Below are positions 16,812-26,887 of a DNA stretch of 64,000 bases, in pieces (within the stretch, counting starts at the first letter, position 1; each line of letters begins with the position of its first letter). The stretch covers positions 2,604,001 through 2,668,000 of the forward strand of contig NZ_JACCAA010000001.1 of NCBI RefSeq assembly GCF_013408415.1, in the 5' to 3' direction. A program made the translations under genes and the position numbers. The notes below the pieces were generated by a model, which ran no database searches, had not been told where the DNA came from, and worked only from the letters and a program-made list of their open reading frames with translations. Source of the stretch: Nocardioides daedukensis. Its GTDB lineage: Bacteria; Actinomycetota; Actinomycetes; Propionibacteriales; Nocardioidaceae.

Positions 16812-17531
16812 GTGAAGACGGCCGACGCTGTCGTTGTCCAGGACCTGGGCAAGTCCTTCCGCCGTCGCGACGGCGAGACCGTGGTGGCCCTCGACGGGGT
16901 CACCCTCAGCGCACCCGCTGGCGCGATCACCGCCGTCACCGGCCCGTCTGGCGCCGGAAAGACCACGCTGCTGCAGTGCCTCGCGGGGCTCGAGAAGCCG
17001 GACTCCGGCACGGTCCGGATCGCCGGCGACGATGTGACCGCGATGCGGGAACGGGAGCTGACCCGGTTCCGCCGCGAGCGTCTCGGGTTCGTCTTCCAGT
17101 CGCTCAACCTGCTGCCGAACATCTCGGCGCGCGAGAACATCCTGCTGCCGCTCCGGCTCGACGGGGCAGCCGTCGAGGAGACCCGCCTGGCCGAGCTCGC
17201 CGAGCGCCTCGAACTCTCCTCGCGACTCGGTCACCGCCCCGGTGAGCTCTCCGGGGACCAACAGCAACGCGTCGCCATCGCACGTGCCCTGCTGCCGATG
17301 CCCGACGTGCTGCTGGCCGACGAGCCCACCTCCGCGCTGGATCCGACCTCCCGCGGAGCCGTGCTCGACCTGCTCGACGAGTGGGTCCGTGAGCACGGCC
17401 TGAGCGTCGTCGCGGCCACCCACGATCCCGAGGTCGAGGCGCGAGCGGGCCGGGTCCACCGCCTGACGGCTGGCCGCACGGCCGGCGCTGTCGCCGCCGA
17501 GCGCCCCCTCACGACGCGAGCCACCGTGTGA
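16812..17531 (+). CDS. ABC transporter ATP-binding protein (LolD/MacB type)
   Basis: 239 residues from GTG 16812, six bases after AAGGGTGG; GTG 16809 is an alternative. It powers the permease encoded next. Walker A GPSGAGKTT is at 44-52, the LolD/MacB-type sequence FVFQSLNLLPNISARENILLP follows, and Walker B is VLLADEPTSALD. The ABC signature reads LSGDQQQR, with Asp in place of the usual second Gly. The stop overlaps the permease start by four bases (GTGA), so the two are translationally coupled. Confidence 0.92.
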   Translation: MKTADAVVVQDLGKSFRRRDGETVVALDGVTLSAPAGAITAVTGPSGAGKTTLLQCLAGLEKPDSGTVRIAGDDVTAMRERELTRFRRERLGFVFQSLNLLPNISARENILLPLRLDGAAVEETRLAELAERLELSSRLGHRPGELSGDQQQRVAIARALLPMPDVLLADEPTSALDPTSRGAVLDLLDEWVREHGLSVVAATHDPEVEARAGRVHRLTAGRTAGAVAAERPLTTRATV

Positions 17532-20083
17532 ATCTCGTGCCCACCTCTCTGTTCGCCACCGCGTGGGCGGAGGTTCGCGCGCACCGCACCCGCAGCCTCG
17601 CGCTGGTGCTCGTCGCCGTCCTGGGGGCAGTGCTGATCAGCGCCGCCCTGGTGCTCGGCGCCAGCATGCAACGCGCCGTGGACCAGGGGATCGGTGTCGA
17701 CGTCGAGAACGCCGACCTGATCCTCGAGGCCGGCCTCTCCACCAGCCAGGTGAAGGAGATCGCGGGCACCGACGGCGTCGAGGTCGTCGGCACCCACGTG
17801 CGCACCCGTGCGGTCGCCCAGGTCGTCGGCGTCACCCGCGGCATCCTGATCGATTCCCAGTCCAGCTCGGACGAGTTCCGCTGGCAGCGCTGGTCCCGGG
17901 GTCGGGCACCAGCCGCGCCGACGGAGATCGCGCTGACCAGGCATGCCCTGGACCAGCTGCGCATCCACGTCGGTGACGAGGTGGCGCTCGGCCGGGCCGG
18001 CACGGAGCGGACCAACTTCCGCGTGGTCGGCGAGGTCGACACCCGGGGTTCCTTCCGTCACGCCGCGATCGCCTACGGCATCCTCACGCCCGACGCAGCG
18101 CACGAGCTGTCCGGTTCGCGACGCGACAACGTCGCGCTGGTCTCGGTGGATGCGGGCGCGGACCGCGACGCCGTGGCCGATCGGATCGAGACCGTCGCCT
18201 CGGTCAAGCCCCGTGCCACCGCCGACCTCGCACGCGCAGGCGTGGGCGGGCAGGCAGAGCGGTTGGCCGACCTGGCGAGTGTCGTCAAGGCGTTCGCTGC
18301 CACGGCCGTCGTGGTGGTCGGGCTCCTGCTCCTCGCCCTGTGCCTGATCAGCATGGAGTCCCGACGTCGCGCGGTCGCACTGCTCCGCAGTGCCGGGGCC
18401 TCGCGGGCCCAGGTGCTGCTCGGCGTCGCGTTCGAGACGCTCGTGCTCGGCCTGACAGGTGCCGTGCTCGGGACCCTGTTGGGCGTGCTGGTGGTCCGCG
18501 GTCTCGTCCCGGCGGCCGCTCAGGTCTCCTTCCTGCCGGCCCTGCCCCCGGACGCGGTGACCGTGCCCGGCGGGGCCTGGGTGTGGCCGGTGGTCGTCAC
18601 CGTCGCCGCGGTGGCGGTGGCGCTCCTGGTGCCCGCGATCCTGGCCAGCAGTGTCCGCCCCGCGCGAGCGATGCGCGAGGTGGCTGCCCCGTTCTCGACC
18701 CGCGCCGCGATCATCTCCGCCGGACTGGGCGCGGTCCTCCTCGCGGGGGCCGGGTTCCTGCTGGCCGACGCGGTGGCGGCGACCGCCCTGATCGCCGGGG
18801 CCGTGCTGCTCCTGGCCGGTATGGCGCTGCTCCTGCCGCTGCTCATCGCTCGCATCGCCACAGTCCTGCAACGCCTCGGATTCGTACGCCGCGACGCGGG
18901 CCGCTCCCTGGCCGCCGGCTGGATCCTCGAGCGACCGGGTCGCGCCGTCGGTGAGGTGCTCCCTGCGGTGTTGGCCTTCGCCCTGATCGCCTTCTCCTGG
19001 CTCGTGGTCGGTTCGGTCAACGAATCGGCGACCTCCCGGCTGAGTGCCACCGGTCAGGCGGACCTCGTGCTCGGCTCACCGACCGCGGCCGTTCCGCTCG
19101 GGCAGGACACCCTCGACGCCCTGGCCGGCGTCGACGGGGTGGACCAGGTGACCCCGGTGCCGTTCGGCCAGAAGGTGAGCATCATCGGTCGCGGCGTCGA
19201 CGGCAAGAAGGTCAAGTTCACCGGCGGGACCGTCGCCGGGGACGTCGCCGAGCTCGACCGCAGCCTCCCGAGCGACTTCCCGGTGCGCACCATCGAGGAG
19301 GACCGGATCTATCTCCCGGCCTCACCGGACTCGCCCTTCGCCGAGGGCGCGAAGGTCTCGCTCAAGGGTCCGGACCGCACCCTCGAGGGCTTCCGCGTGG
19401 TCCATGTCGACGGACTCGACCTGCCCAGCGTGGCCAGTGTCGACCCGGTCTTCCAGGTCACCGAGTTCAACGACATCCGGATGGCGTGGCTCTCCCTGGA
19501 TCCCGGCGCCGATCGCAGCCGGGTGCTCGAAGAGGTCACCGGGATCGTTCTGCAGTCCGGTGAGCTCTCGAACGGAGCCTCGCCGCGTGGCGGCGTACAG
19601 CCGGTCGGCACCGCCGAGGTGGTGGCCGTCGGCGGCTCCGTGCCCATCGACCTGAGCATCGCCGCCGCGGTGGGCCTGGTCGGCGCGGCCGCATCCGGCC
19701 TGTTCCTGCTTGCGGTGCTGGTCGCGGTGGCCGGGATGCTCTGCGCCGGCTGGCTCGGCATCCGAGGGCGTCTGCGCGAGCAGGCGATGTTGCGCGCCCT
19801 GGGGCTCGAACGCCCCGGCCTGCGGCACCTGCTGATGCTGCGCGTCCTGCTGACCGGCGTCATCGGCGTGCTGGTGGGGCTGCCACTCGGCGCCGCCCTT
19901 GCCGTCCTCACCACCCGCGCGGTCGCGGCCAGTCTCGGCGTGACCACTGAGCTGTCGGTGACGTGGCTGCCGATCGTGGTGCTGGTTCCCCTTGTCCTGA
20001 TGGCCCTGCGCATCGTGTCTGCGACCGCCATGGACCGCCCTTCCTACGTCCGACCGGCCCGTGTGCTGGCAGAGGAGATGTGA
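17528..20083 (+). CDS. ABC transporter permease with two FtsX domains
   Basis: 851 residues. A first membrane helix (about 20-40) is followed by a large extracytoplasmic domain, then a block of helices (about 255-420), a second extracytoplasmic domain (about 500-690) and a final helical block (about 700-840). This is the layout of long actinobacterial LolE/FtsX-like permeases that move lipids, lipoproteins or peptides, or drive cell-wall enzymes mechanically. The TGA overlaps the ATG of the next gene by one base, which ties the surface protein to the transporter. Confidence 0.88.
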   Translation: MNLVPTSLFATAWAEVRAHRTRSLALVLVAVLGAVLISAALVLGASMQRAVDQGIGVDVENADLILEAGLSTSQVKEIAGTDGVEVVGTHVRTRAVAQVVGVTRGILIDSQSSSDEFRWQRWSRGRAPAAPTEIALTRHALDQLRIHVGDEVALGRAGTERTNFRVVGEVDTRGSFRHAAIAYGILTPDAAHELSGSRRDNVALVSVDAGADRDAVADRIETVASVKPRATADLARAGVGGQAERLADLASVVKAFAATAVVVVGLLLLALCLISMESRRRAVALLRSAGASRAQVLLGVAFETLVLGLTGAVLGTLLGVLVVRGLVPAAAQVSFLPALPPDAVTVPGGAWVWPVVVTVAAVAVALLVPAILASSVRPARAMREVAAPFSTRAAIISAGLGAVLLAGAGFLLADAVAATALIAGAVLLLAGMALLLPLLIARIATVLQRLGFVRRDAGRSLAAGWILERPGRAVGEVLPAVLAFALIAFSWLVVGSVNESATSRLSATGQADLVLGSPTAAVPLGQDTLDALAGVDGVDQVTPVPFGQKVSIIGRGVDGKKVKFTGGTVAGDVAELDRSLPSDFPVRTIEEDRIYLPASPDSPFAEGAKVSLKGPDRTLEGFRVVHVDGLDLPSVASVDPVFQVTEFNDIRMAWLSLDPGADRSRVLEEVTGIVLQSGELSNGASPRGGVQPVGTAEVVAVGGSVPIDLSIAAAVGLVGAAASGLFLLAVLVAVAGMLCAGWLGIRGRLREQAMLRALGLERPGLRHLLMLRVLLTGVIGVLVGLPLGAALAVLTTRAVAASLGVTTELSVTWLPIVVLVPLVLMALRIVSATAMDRPSYVRPARVLAEEM

Positions 20084-21237
20084 TGAGAAATCGGATGATC
20101 ACCGGCGCCGCGGTCGCGGCCCTCGCCGTACCCCTCGGTGCGTTCGGTGCCCTCGGCGTGGCCCCGGCAGCGCATGCGGCCACGGGCTCGGGCAGCGCGA
20201 GCTATGCCTGCCAGCTCAGCGGCGGCCTGGATCGCAACACCGACGTCAGCGTGCAGGTGGATCTCTCAGTCCCCGACTCGGTCACGGCCGGCGACACCGC
20301 GACGGCAACCGGCACGCTGCGCGTGAAGCTGCCCGAGGACGTACGCCGTGAGGCGCGGGCATCGTGGGCCGCCAACGCCACCCTCTCCTCCTCGACCATG
20401 TCGCTGGTGGTCACCGTCGGCGGTGAGAGCCGCAACATCGTGGTCTCCGTCCCGGCCAACAAGCAGAAGCTCAGCTCGCCCGTGACCTACACCTATGACA
20501 TCTCGCTGAGCGACGTGACCGTGCCCGAGAACGCGACCGGTGCGCTGGAGGTGTCCCTGCCGGGCAACGGTTATGCCACCAACACGGCGAACTCGTCGTC
20601 GACCAAGGTCGCATTCAACGCAGTGATCGCGATGGACGGGGTGACCCGGTCCCGCAACCTCGCCTGCGCGCTGCCCAGCAGTGCCAACCCGCGGGTGGCG
20701 AGCGTCCCGGTCACGGCGCGGGCAGAGACCCCGGCACCCGACCCGGGCGGCGAGACTGGCGGTCCCGGCGACGGCAGCGGCAGCGGGGGCACCGGTGGAT
20801 CCGGCGGCGGCGGTGGCACGGGTGGCAGCGGGGGCAGCACTGGTGGGGGCGGAGCCTTCGGGCTGCCCACCATCCCCGGCGGAGGCTCCGACTTCGGCGC
20901 GTTCGACCCGCCCGCGTCCGGAGGGTCTGCGGGGGTGGCACCACCCGGTGGCACCGTGCCGGGCACTCCCAAGCTCGGCTCGCTGCTGAGCCCCGGGTCG
21001 GCGTTGACCGGCAGCCCTGACGGCGAGACCCCGGTGCCGCTGGCGCCCGGGTTGGAGTCGCGCGCCGATCAGAAGGACACGGCAGACACCGGCCTTCCGC
21101 CGCAGACCCGGACAGGCCTCTCGCTCCCGTCGAACGAGATCCTGGTGGGGGTCGCTGGGGCGATCGTCCTGCTTGCGCTGGGCGTGCTGCTTCCGGCGCG
21201 GCTGCACCTACGCCGCCGGCGCGAGGAAGCTGCCTGA
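20083..21237 (+). CDS. secreted, C-terminally anchored surface protein
   Basis: 384 residues. An N-terminal signal peptide ends near PAAHAATGS. Residues about 35-205 form a beta-rich domain (SYACQLSGGL... DVSVQVDLSVP... RNLACALPSS) with two cysteines probably bridging its ends. A Gly/Ser/Pro-rich linker follows (about 215-330), then a membrane helix (ILVGVAGAIVLLALGVLL) and a basic tail RLHLRRRREEAA. The N-terminal domain resembles DUF6801-type secreted proteins (weak recollection). It is the third gene of the ABC exporter operon and may be its substrate or an extracellular partner. Confidence 0.8.
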   Translation: MRNRMITGAAVAALAVPLGAFGALGVAPAAHAATGSGSASYACQLSGGLDRNTDVSVQVDLSVPDSVTAGDTATATGTLRVKLPEDVRREARASWAANATLSSSTMSLVVTVGGESRNIVVSVPANKQKLSSPVTYTYDISLSDVTVPENATGALEVSLPGNGYATNTANSSSTKVAFNAVIAMDGVTRSRNLACALPSSANPRVASVPVTARAETPAPDPGGETGGPGDGSGSGGTGGSGGGGGTGGSGGSTGGGGAFGLPTIPGGGSDFGAFDPPASGGSAGVAPPGGTVPGTPKLGSLLSPGSALTGSPDGETPVPLAPGLESRADQKDTADTGLPPQTRTGLSLPSNEILVGVAGAIVLLALGVLLPARLHLRRRREEAA

Positions 21238-21279
21238 GCTCGTTCAGGACTGACCCCGTCCAAGAACTAAAAAGCAGGC

Positions 21280-21308
21280 TTGACTGTTTGTTCACGGCCC
21301 GTCAGAGT
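21280..21308 (+). promoter_or_regulatory. promoter of the TetR-led operon
   Basis: TTGACT (21280-21285), a 17-base spacer and CAGAGT (21303-21308) lie seven bases before the GTG at 21316. That predicts a nearly leaderless transcript. The region also contains TGACTGTTTGTTCA, a weak TGA-N8-TCA dyad that could hold a TetR dimer for autoregulation. Confidence 0.5.
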
Positions 21309-21315
21309 GGTCACC

Positions 21316-21957
21316 GTGAGCACCCCGACCCGCGTCCCCCAGGAGGAGCGCACCCGCGTCATGCGCCAGCGCCTCCTCGAGGCGACGGTCGAGTGCCTGG
21401 TCGAGGTCGGCTTCGCGCGCACCTCCACGACGCTGGTCTCCCAGCGCGCTGGCGTCAGTCGCGGCGCCCAGCTGCACCACTTCCCGACCAAGAACGACCT
21501 CGTCCTGGCCGCGGTCGGGCACGTGACCCAGATCCGCGGCAGCGACCTGGAGACCGCGGCAGCGACGATGCCGCACGGAACACGACGTACCCGCGCGGTC
21601 CTGCAGATGCTCGGAGACCACTTCGCCAGCCCGGTCTTCTCCGCCGCCCTGGAGCTCTGGGTCGCCGCGCGCACCGATCCCGCCCTGCTGGCCGCAGTGG
21701 GTCCGCTCGAGCAGCGGGTCGGACGCGAGGTGCACCGGCTCACCGTCGAGCTGCTAGGCATCGACGAGGAGGTTCCCGGCAACCGGGAGCTGATCCAGGC
21801 CACCCTCGACCTGGTCCGTGGGCTCGGCCTGGCCAACACCATCTCCGACGACACCCGCCGTCGCGCTCGGATCCTCGACCGTTGGGCGGACCGGCTCGAC
21901 GCCGTACTCGCCGCTCAACCGTCATCTCGTGACCACTCGACGAAGGAGCAGCCGTGA
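21316..21957 (+). CDS. TetR family transcriptional regulator
   Basis: 213 residues from GTG 21316; GTG 21307 is in frame but would overlap the -10. The N-terminal HTH reads RLLEATVECLVEVGFARTST, TTLVSQRAGVSRGAQLHHF and PTKNDLVLAAVGHV. A variable ligand domain follows. It overlaps the next gene by four bases (GTGA), making it the first gene of the operon to 30035, which it probably represses. The likely inducer is an acyl-CoA or terpenoid intermediate (inference from the neighbouring enzymes). Confidence 0.92.
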   Translation: MSTPTRVPQEERTRVMRQRLLEATVECLVEVGFARTSTTLVSQRAGVSRGAQLHHFPTKNDLVLAAVGHVTQIRGSDLETAAATMPHGTRRTRAVLQMLGDHFASPVFSAALELWVAARTDPALLAAVGPLEQRVGREVHRLTVELLGIDEEVPGNRELIQATLDLVRGLGLANTISDDTRRRARILDRWADRLDAVLAAQPSSRDHSTKEQP

Positions 21958-22754
21958 ACGCAGTCCTCGAAGGGGTCCTCGCAGACCTCGATGCACAGAG
22001 CAACGAGCTCGACCAGCACGTCTCGGCGCTGGCCGAGGACGCCTGGCGGCAACCGACCCCGGCAGCGGGCTGGGACATCGCCACCCAGGTCGCGCACCTG
22101 GCCTGGACCGACGAGGCCTCCGTGGCCGCCTGCGGCTGGGTGCATGGTGAGAAGGAGCCCTGGGACAACCTGGTCCTCGACGCTATCGCGGACCCCGAGC
22201 ACGTCGTCGACACCGCGGCCCTTGAGGGCGGCAAGGCGCCGGCCGCCGAGCTGCTCGAGCGGTGGCGCACCGGCCGCAAGGCACTGCACGAGGCCCTCCG
22301 CGCGGTCCCCGAAGGACAGAAGATCCCGTGGTTCGGCCCGCCGATGTCCCCGACGTCGATGGCCACCGCCCGCTTCATGGAGACCTGGGCACACTCCCTC
22401 GACGTCTTCGAGGCGCTCGGTGTCAAGGTTGCTCCGACCGATCGGATCGTGCACGTGGCCCACATCGGGGTCCGCACCCGCAACTTCTCCTTCGCCGCGA
22501 ACGACCTGGCCCCGCCCGCGGACGAGTTCCGGGTCGAGCTGACCTCGCCGAGCGGTGAGCTGTGGGCCTACGGTCCCGAGGACGCGGCGCAGCGCGTGAC
22601 CGGCTCGGCCCACGACTTCTGCCTGCTCGTCACCCAGCGCGTCAACCGGGCCGACACCGACCTCGTTGCCGTCGGGCCGGACGCCGAGACGTGGCTCGGC
22701 ATCGCCCAGTGCTTCGCAGGGAACCCGGGCACCGGCCGGGAGGCGCGCAGATGA
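21954..22754 (+). CDS. TIGR03084-like metal-binding protein (maleylpyruvate isomerase superfamily)
   Basis: 266 residues. The N-terminal four-helix DinB-like domain has the motif GWDIATQVAHLAWTDEAS with its metal-binding histidine, and later ARFMETWAHSLDVFEALG, with a second histidine. This matches the mycothiol-dependent maleylpyruvate isomerase superfamily. I recognise the full-length pattern as the TIGR03084 type often seen near acyl-CoA carboxylase genes. The C-terminal part (LTSPSGELWAYGPEDAAQ... VTGSAHDFCLLVTQR) is an SCP-like domain. It might use mycothiol, but its reaction is unknown. It overlaps its neighbours by four bases on both sides. Confidence 0.82.
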   Translation: MNAVLEGVLADLDAQSNELDQHVSALAEDAWRQPTPAAGWDIATQVAHLAWTDEASVAACGWVHGEKEPWDNLVLDAIADPEHVVDTAALEGGKAPAAELLERWRTGRKALHEALRAVPEGQKIPWFGPPMSPTSMATARFMETWAHSLDVFEALGVKVAPTDRIVHVAHIGVRTRNFSFAANDLAPPADEFRVELTSPSGELWAYGPEDAAQRVTGSAHDFCLLVTQRVNRADTDLVAVGPDAETWLGIAQCFAGNPGTGREARR

Positions 22755-24490
22755 GCGTCGTACGGATCGGGAACTGCTCCGGCTTCTACGGCGACCGGCT
22801 CTCCGCGATGCGGGAGATGCTCGAGGGCGGACAGCTCGATGTCCTGACCGGTGACTACCTGGCCGAGCTGACCATGCTCATCCTCGGCAAGGACACGATG
22901 AAGGACCCCTCGCTGGGCTATGCGCGCACCTTCGTGCGCCAGGTCGAGGACACGCTGGGCCTCGCGCTCGAGCGGGGAGTGAAGATCGTCAGCAACGCCG
23001 GCGGCTTGAATCCCGCCGGGCTGGCCGACCGGCTCCGCGAGGTGGCCCGCGGCCTGGGCCTCGACGTCGCCATCGCGCACGTCGAGGGCGATGACCTGCG
23101 CGGCTCCGGCCTCGAGCAGCTGGGCAGCAACGCACTCACCGCCAACGCCTACCTCGGCGGCTTCGGCATCGCCCGAGCCCTGCAGCAGGGTGCCGACATC
23201 GTGGTCACCGGACGGGTCACCGACGCCTCGGTCGTGGTCGGCCCGGCCATTGCGCACCACGGCTGGGACGAGACGGCGTACGACGCCCTCGCCGGCGCGG
23301 TCGTCGCCGGCCACGTGATCGAGTGCGGGACACAGGCGACGGGCGGGAACTTCTCCGGCTTCCGCAGCCTGATCGCCAGCGGCGCGATGGGCAGTGCTCT
23401 CGAGCCGCTGGGCTTCCCGATCGCCGAGGTCGCCGCCGACGGCTCGTGCGTGATCACCAAGCACGACGGGACCGGCGGCGCGGTCACCGTCGACACCGTC
23501 ACCGCGCAGCTGGTCTATGAGATCCAGTCGACGCGCTACCTCAACCCCGACGTCACTACGCTGCTCGACACGATCGAGCTCGAGCAGTCCGGCCCCGACC
23601 GGGTTGCCATCACCGGGGTGCGCGGCGAGGCGCCGCCGTCGCAGCTGAAGGTCTGCGTCAACGAGCTCGGCGGGTTCCGCAACACCATGGAGTTCGTCCT
23701 GACCGGGCTCGACATCGAGGCCAAGGCCGACTGGGTGCGGATGCAGATGGATTCCGCTCTGGCGAAGAACCCTCCGGCCGAGGTCACCTGGTCGCAGACA
23801 TCCCAGCCGCGCAGCGACGCCGAGACCGAGGAGGCCGCCTCCTGCCTGCTCCGGGTCACCGTCAAGGACCCCGACGCCGGACCGGTCGGCAAGCCGTTCA
23901 CGGCCGCCGCGGTCGAGCTGGCACTGGCCTCCTACCCGGGCTTCACGATGACCGGCCCGCCCCCGAGCCCGACACCCTTCGGGATCTATCGCGCGGAGTA
24001 CGTCGACCGCTCGGCCGTCACCCACACAGCCGTCCACTCCGACGGTCGCCGCGAGGTCGTGGCGGACCCGACTGCGTTCCTCGATCGGGAGTCCGAGCCG
24101 GGTGGCCGACCCTCGCCCTATCCCTCTCCGTCCGACAACCTCACCCGCCGCCTGCCGTTGGGCACCTTCGTGCACGCCAGGTCCGGGGACAAGGGCGGCA
24201 ACGCCAACCTCGGCCTGTGGGTGGTCAACGACGGCTCGCCCAAGCGGGCCGAACGCGTGACCTGGTTGAGCAAGCTGATCAACCCGCGCAAGATCCGCGA
24301 GCTGGTCCCGGAGGCGGCCGACCTCGAGGTGGAGGTCTTCCTGCTGCCCAACCTTGGTGGCGTGAACGTGGTGATCCACGGGCTGCTCGGCGACGGTGTC
24401 GCCGCCGCCACCCGTTTCGACCCGCAGGCCAAGGGCCTCGGCGAATGGGTGCGCTCGCGGATGGTCAGCATCGAGGAAGGACTGCTGTGA
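22751..24490 (+). CDS. AtuA-like protein (acyclic terpene utilisation, DUF1446)
   Basis: 579 residues from ATG 22751 (ATGA overlap). The N-terminal DUF1446 region is clear: RIGNCSGFYGDR, LTGDYLAELTMLIL, KIVSNAGGLNP and the conserved TGRVTDASVVVGPA. The C-terminal 110 residues (GTFVHARSGDKGGNANLGLWV... FLLPNLGGVNVVIHGLLG) form the small domain often fused to AtuA. AtuA is needed for citronellol/geraniol breakdown in Pseudomonas, but its exact reaction is not settled. Here it accompanies carboxylase and dehydrogenase genes, as expected for branched-acid catabolism. The phased repeat array starts 50 bases after its stop. Confidence 0.87.
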   Translation: MSVVRIGNCSGFYGDRLSAMREMLEGGQLDVLTGDYLAELTMLILGKDTMKDPSLGYARTFVRQVEDTLGLALERGVKIVSNAGGLNPAGLADRLREVARGLGLDVAIAHVEGDDLRGSGLEQLGSNALTANAYLGGFGIARALQQGADIVVTGRVTDASVVVGPAIAHHGWDETAYDALAGAVVAGHVIECGTQATGGNFSGFRSLIASGAMGSALEPLGFPIAEVAADGSCVITKHDGTGGAVTVDTVTAQLVYEIQSTRYLNPDVTTLLDTIELEQSGPDRVAITGVRGEAPPSQLKVCVNELGGFRNTMEFVLTGLDIEAKADWVRMQMDSALAKNPPAEVTWSQTSQPRSDAETEEAASCLLRVTVKDPDAGPVGKPFTAAAVELALASYPGFTMTGPPPSPTPFGIYRAEYVDRSAVTHTAVHSDGRREVVADPTAFLDRESEPGGRPSPYPSPSDNLTRRLPLGTFVHARSGDKGGNANLGLWVVNDGSPKRAERVTWLSKLINPRKIRELVPEAADLEVEVFLLPNLGGVNVVIHGLLGDGVAAATRFDPQAKGLGEWVRSRMVSIEEGLL

Positions 24491-24539
24491 GGAGCGCCGT
24501 ACCGGCTCCCCGGGCGGGGTCCTTCCTGGGGGCTGTCGT

Positions 24540-24744
24540 AACTGATGGGTTGGCGGGGCAGGACGGACTAACTGATGGGTTGGGGACTGATTTGGCCGTG
24601 TTTGGTCGCCCAAAGCATCAGTTAGCGCGACCGTTCCGCCCAAGGCATCAGTTAGCGCGACCGTTCCGCCCAAGGCATCAGTTAGTCGCAACGGCCCGCC
24701 CAACCCATCAGTTGGCGCAACCCGAAACCCCCAACCCATCAGTC
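24540..24744. repeat. phased inverted array, locus 2 (2 forward + 5 inverted motifs)
   Basis: AACTGATGGGTTGG starts at 24540 and 24570. Inverted copies start at 24610 (CCAAAGCATCAGTT), 24640 and 24670 (both CCAAGGCATCAGTT), 24700 (CCAACCCATCAGTT) and 24731 (ending AGTC). Pitch is 30 bp except the last step of 31, and the forward-to-inverted step is 40 bp. It fills most of the 316-bp gap 24491-24806, the only sizeable gap in an operon whose other junctions all overlap by four bases. Confidence 0.92.
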
Positions 24745-24806
24745 AACGCAACCAGACCAGCCTCGCCCGCACGACTTCCCAACCCCACGAACTGAAGGAG
24801 CACACG

Positions 24807-25288
24807 ATGGAGATCATCAAGCCGCTCGGCGGCGAGGTGTCGATGCAGATCGAGGCACCGCCGGAGAAGATCTGGGCGCTGGTCAGCGACGTGACCCGGA
24901 TCGGGGAGTTCTCCCCGGAGACCTTCGAGGCGAAGTGGACGCACGGCGCCACCGGCCCCGCGGTCGGGGCCCGGTTCAAGGGACACGTGAAGCGCAACGG
25001 CGTCGGGCCGACCTACTGGACCCCCTGCACCGTGACCAAGTGCGAGGAGCCCGGCGCCGATGGGCAGGCGCAGTTCGAGTTCTCCGTCGGCCTGGACAAG
25101 AACCCGGTCAACAACTGGGGCTACCGGATCGCACCGTCCGGCACCGGCTCACTGGTCACGGAGTACTTCCGGCTCACCCCGGCGTGGTACCTCCGCGCCT
25201 ACTGGCTGGTCCTGGGCCGGCTGCGCGGTCGGACCAACGAGCGCGGGATGCGCACCACCCTGAGCAGGATGAAGGAGGTGCTCGAGCG

Positions 25289-25292
<4 letters not shown>
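24807..25292 (+). CDS. SRPBCC family protein
   Basis: 161 residues. The START/Bet v1-like pattern is visible: an N-terminal strand GGEVSMQIEAPPEKIWALVSDVTRIGEFSPET, a central WTHGATGPAVGARFKGHVKR, then GYRIAPSGTGSLVTEYFRLT and a long C-terminal helix ending RMKEVLER. Such proteins bind hydrophobic ligands or aid coenzyme Q-like and polyketide chemistry. It starts after GAAGGAGC and overlaps the carboxylase gene by four bases (ATGA), so it probably handles an intermediate of that pathway. Confidence 0.83.

Positions 25293-26883
<1,591 letters not shown>

Positions 26884-26887
<4 letters not shown>

Noticed and set aside
21043..21237. LPxTG sortase signal in the surface protein (TGLPPQTRTG)
   Set aside because: The text is LPPQT followed by RTG and lies about 14 residues before the helix; a plain membrane anchor with a basic tail explains the end better.
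24540..24744. CRISPR array
   Set aside because: Motifs are 14 bp with 16-bp gaps, half of them are inverted, gaps are too short for spacers and there are no cas genes in view.
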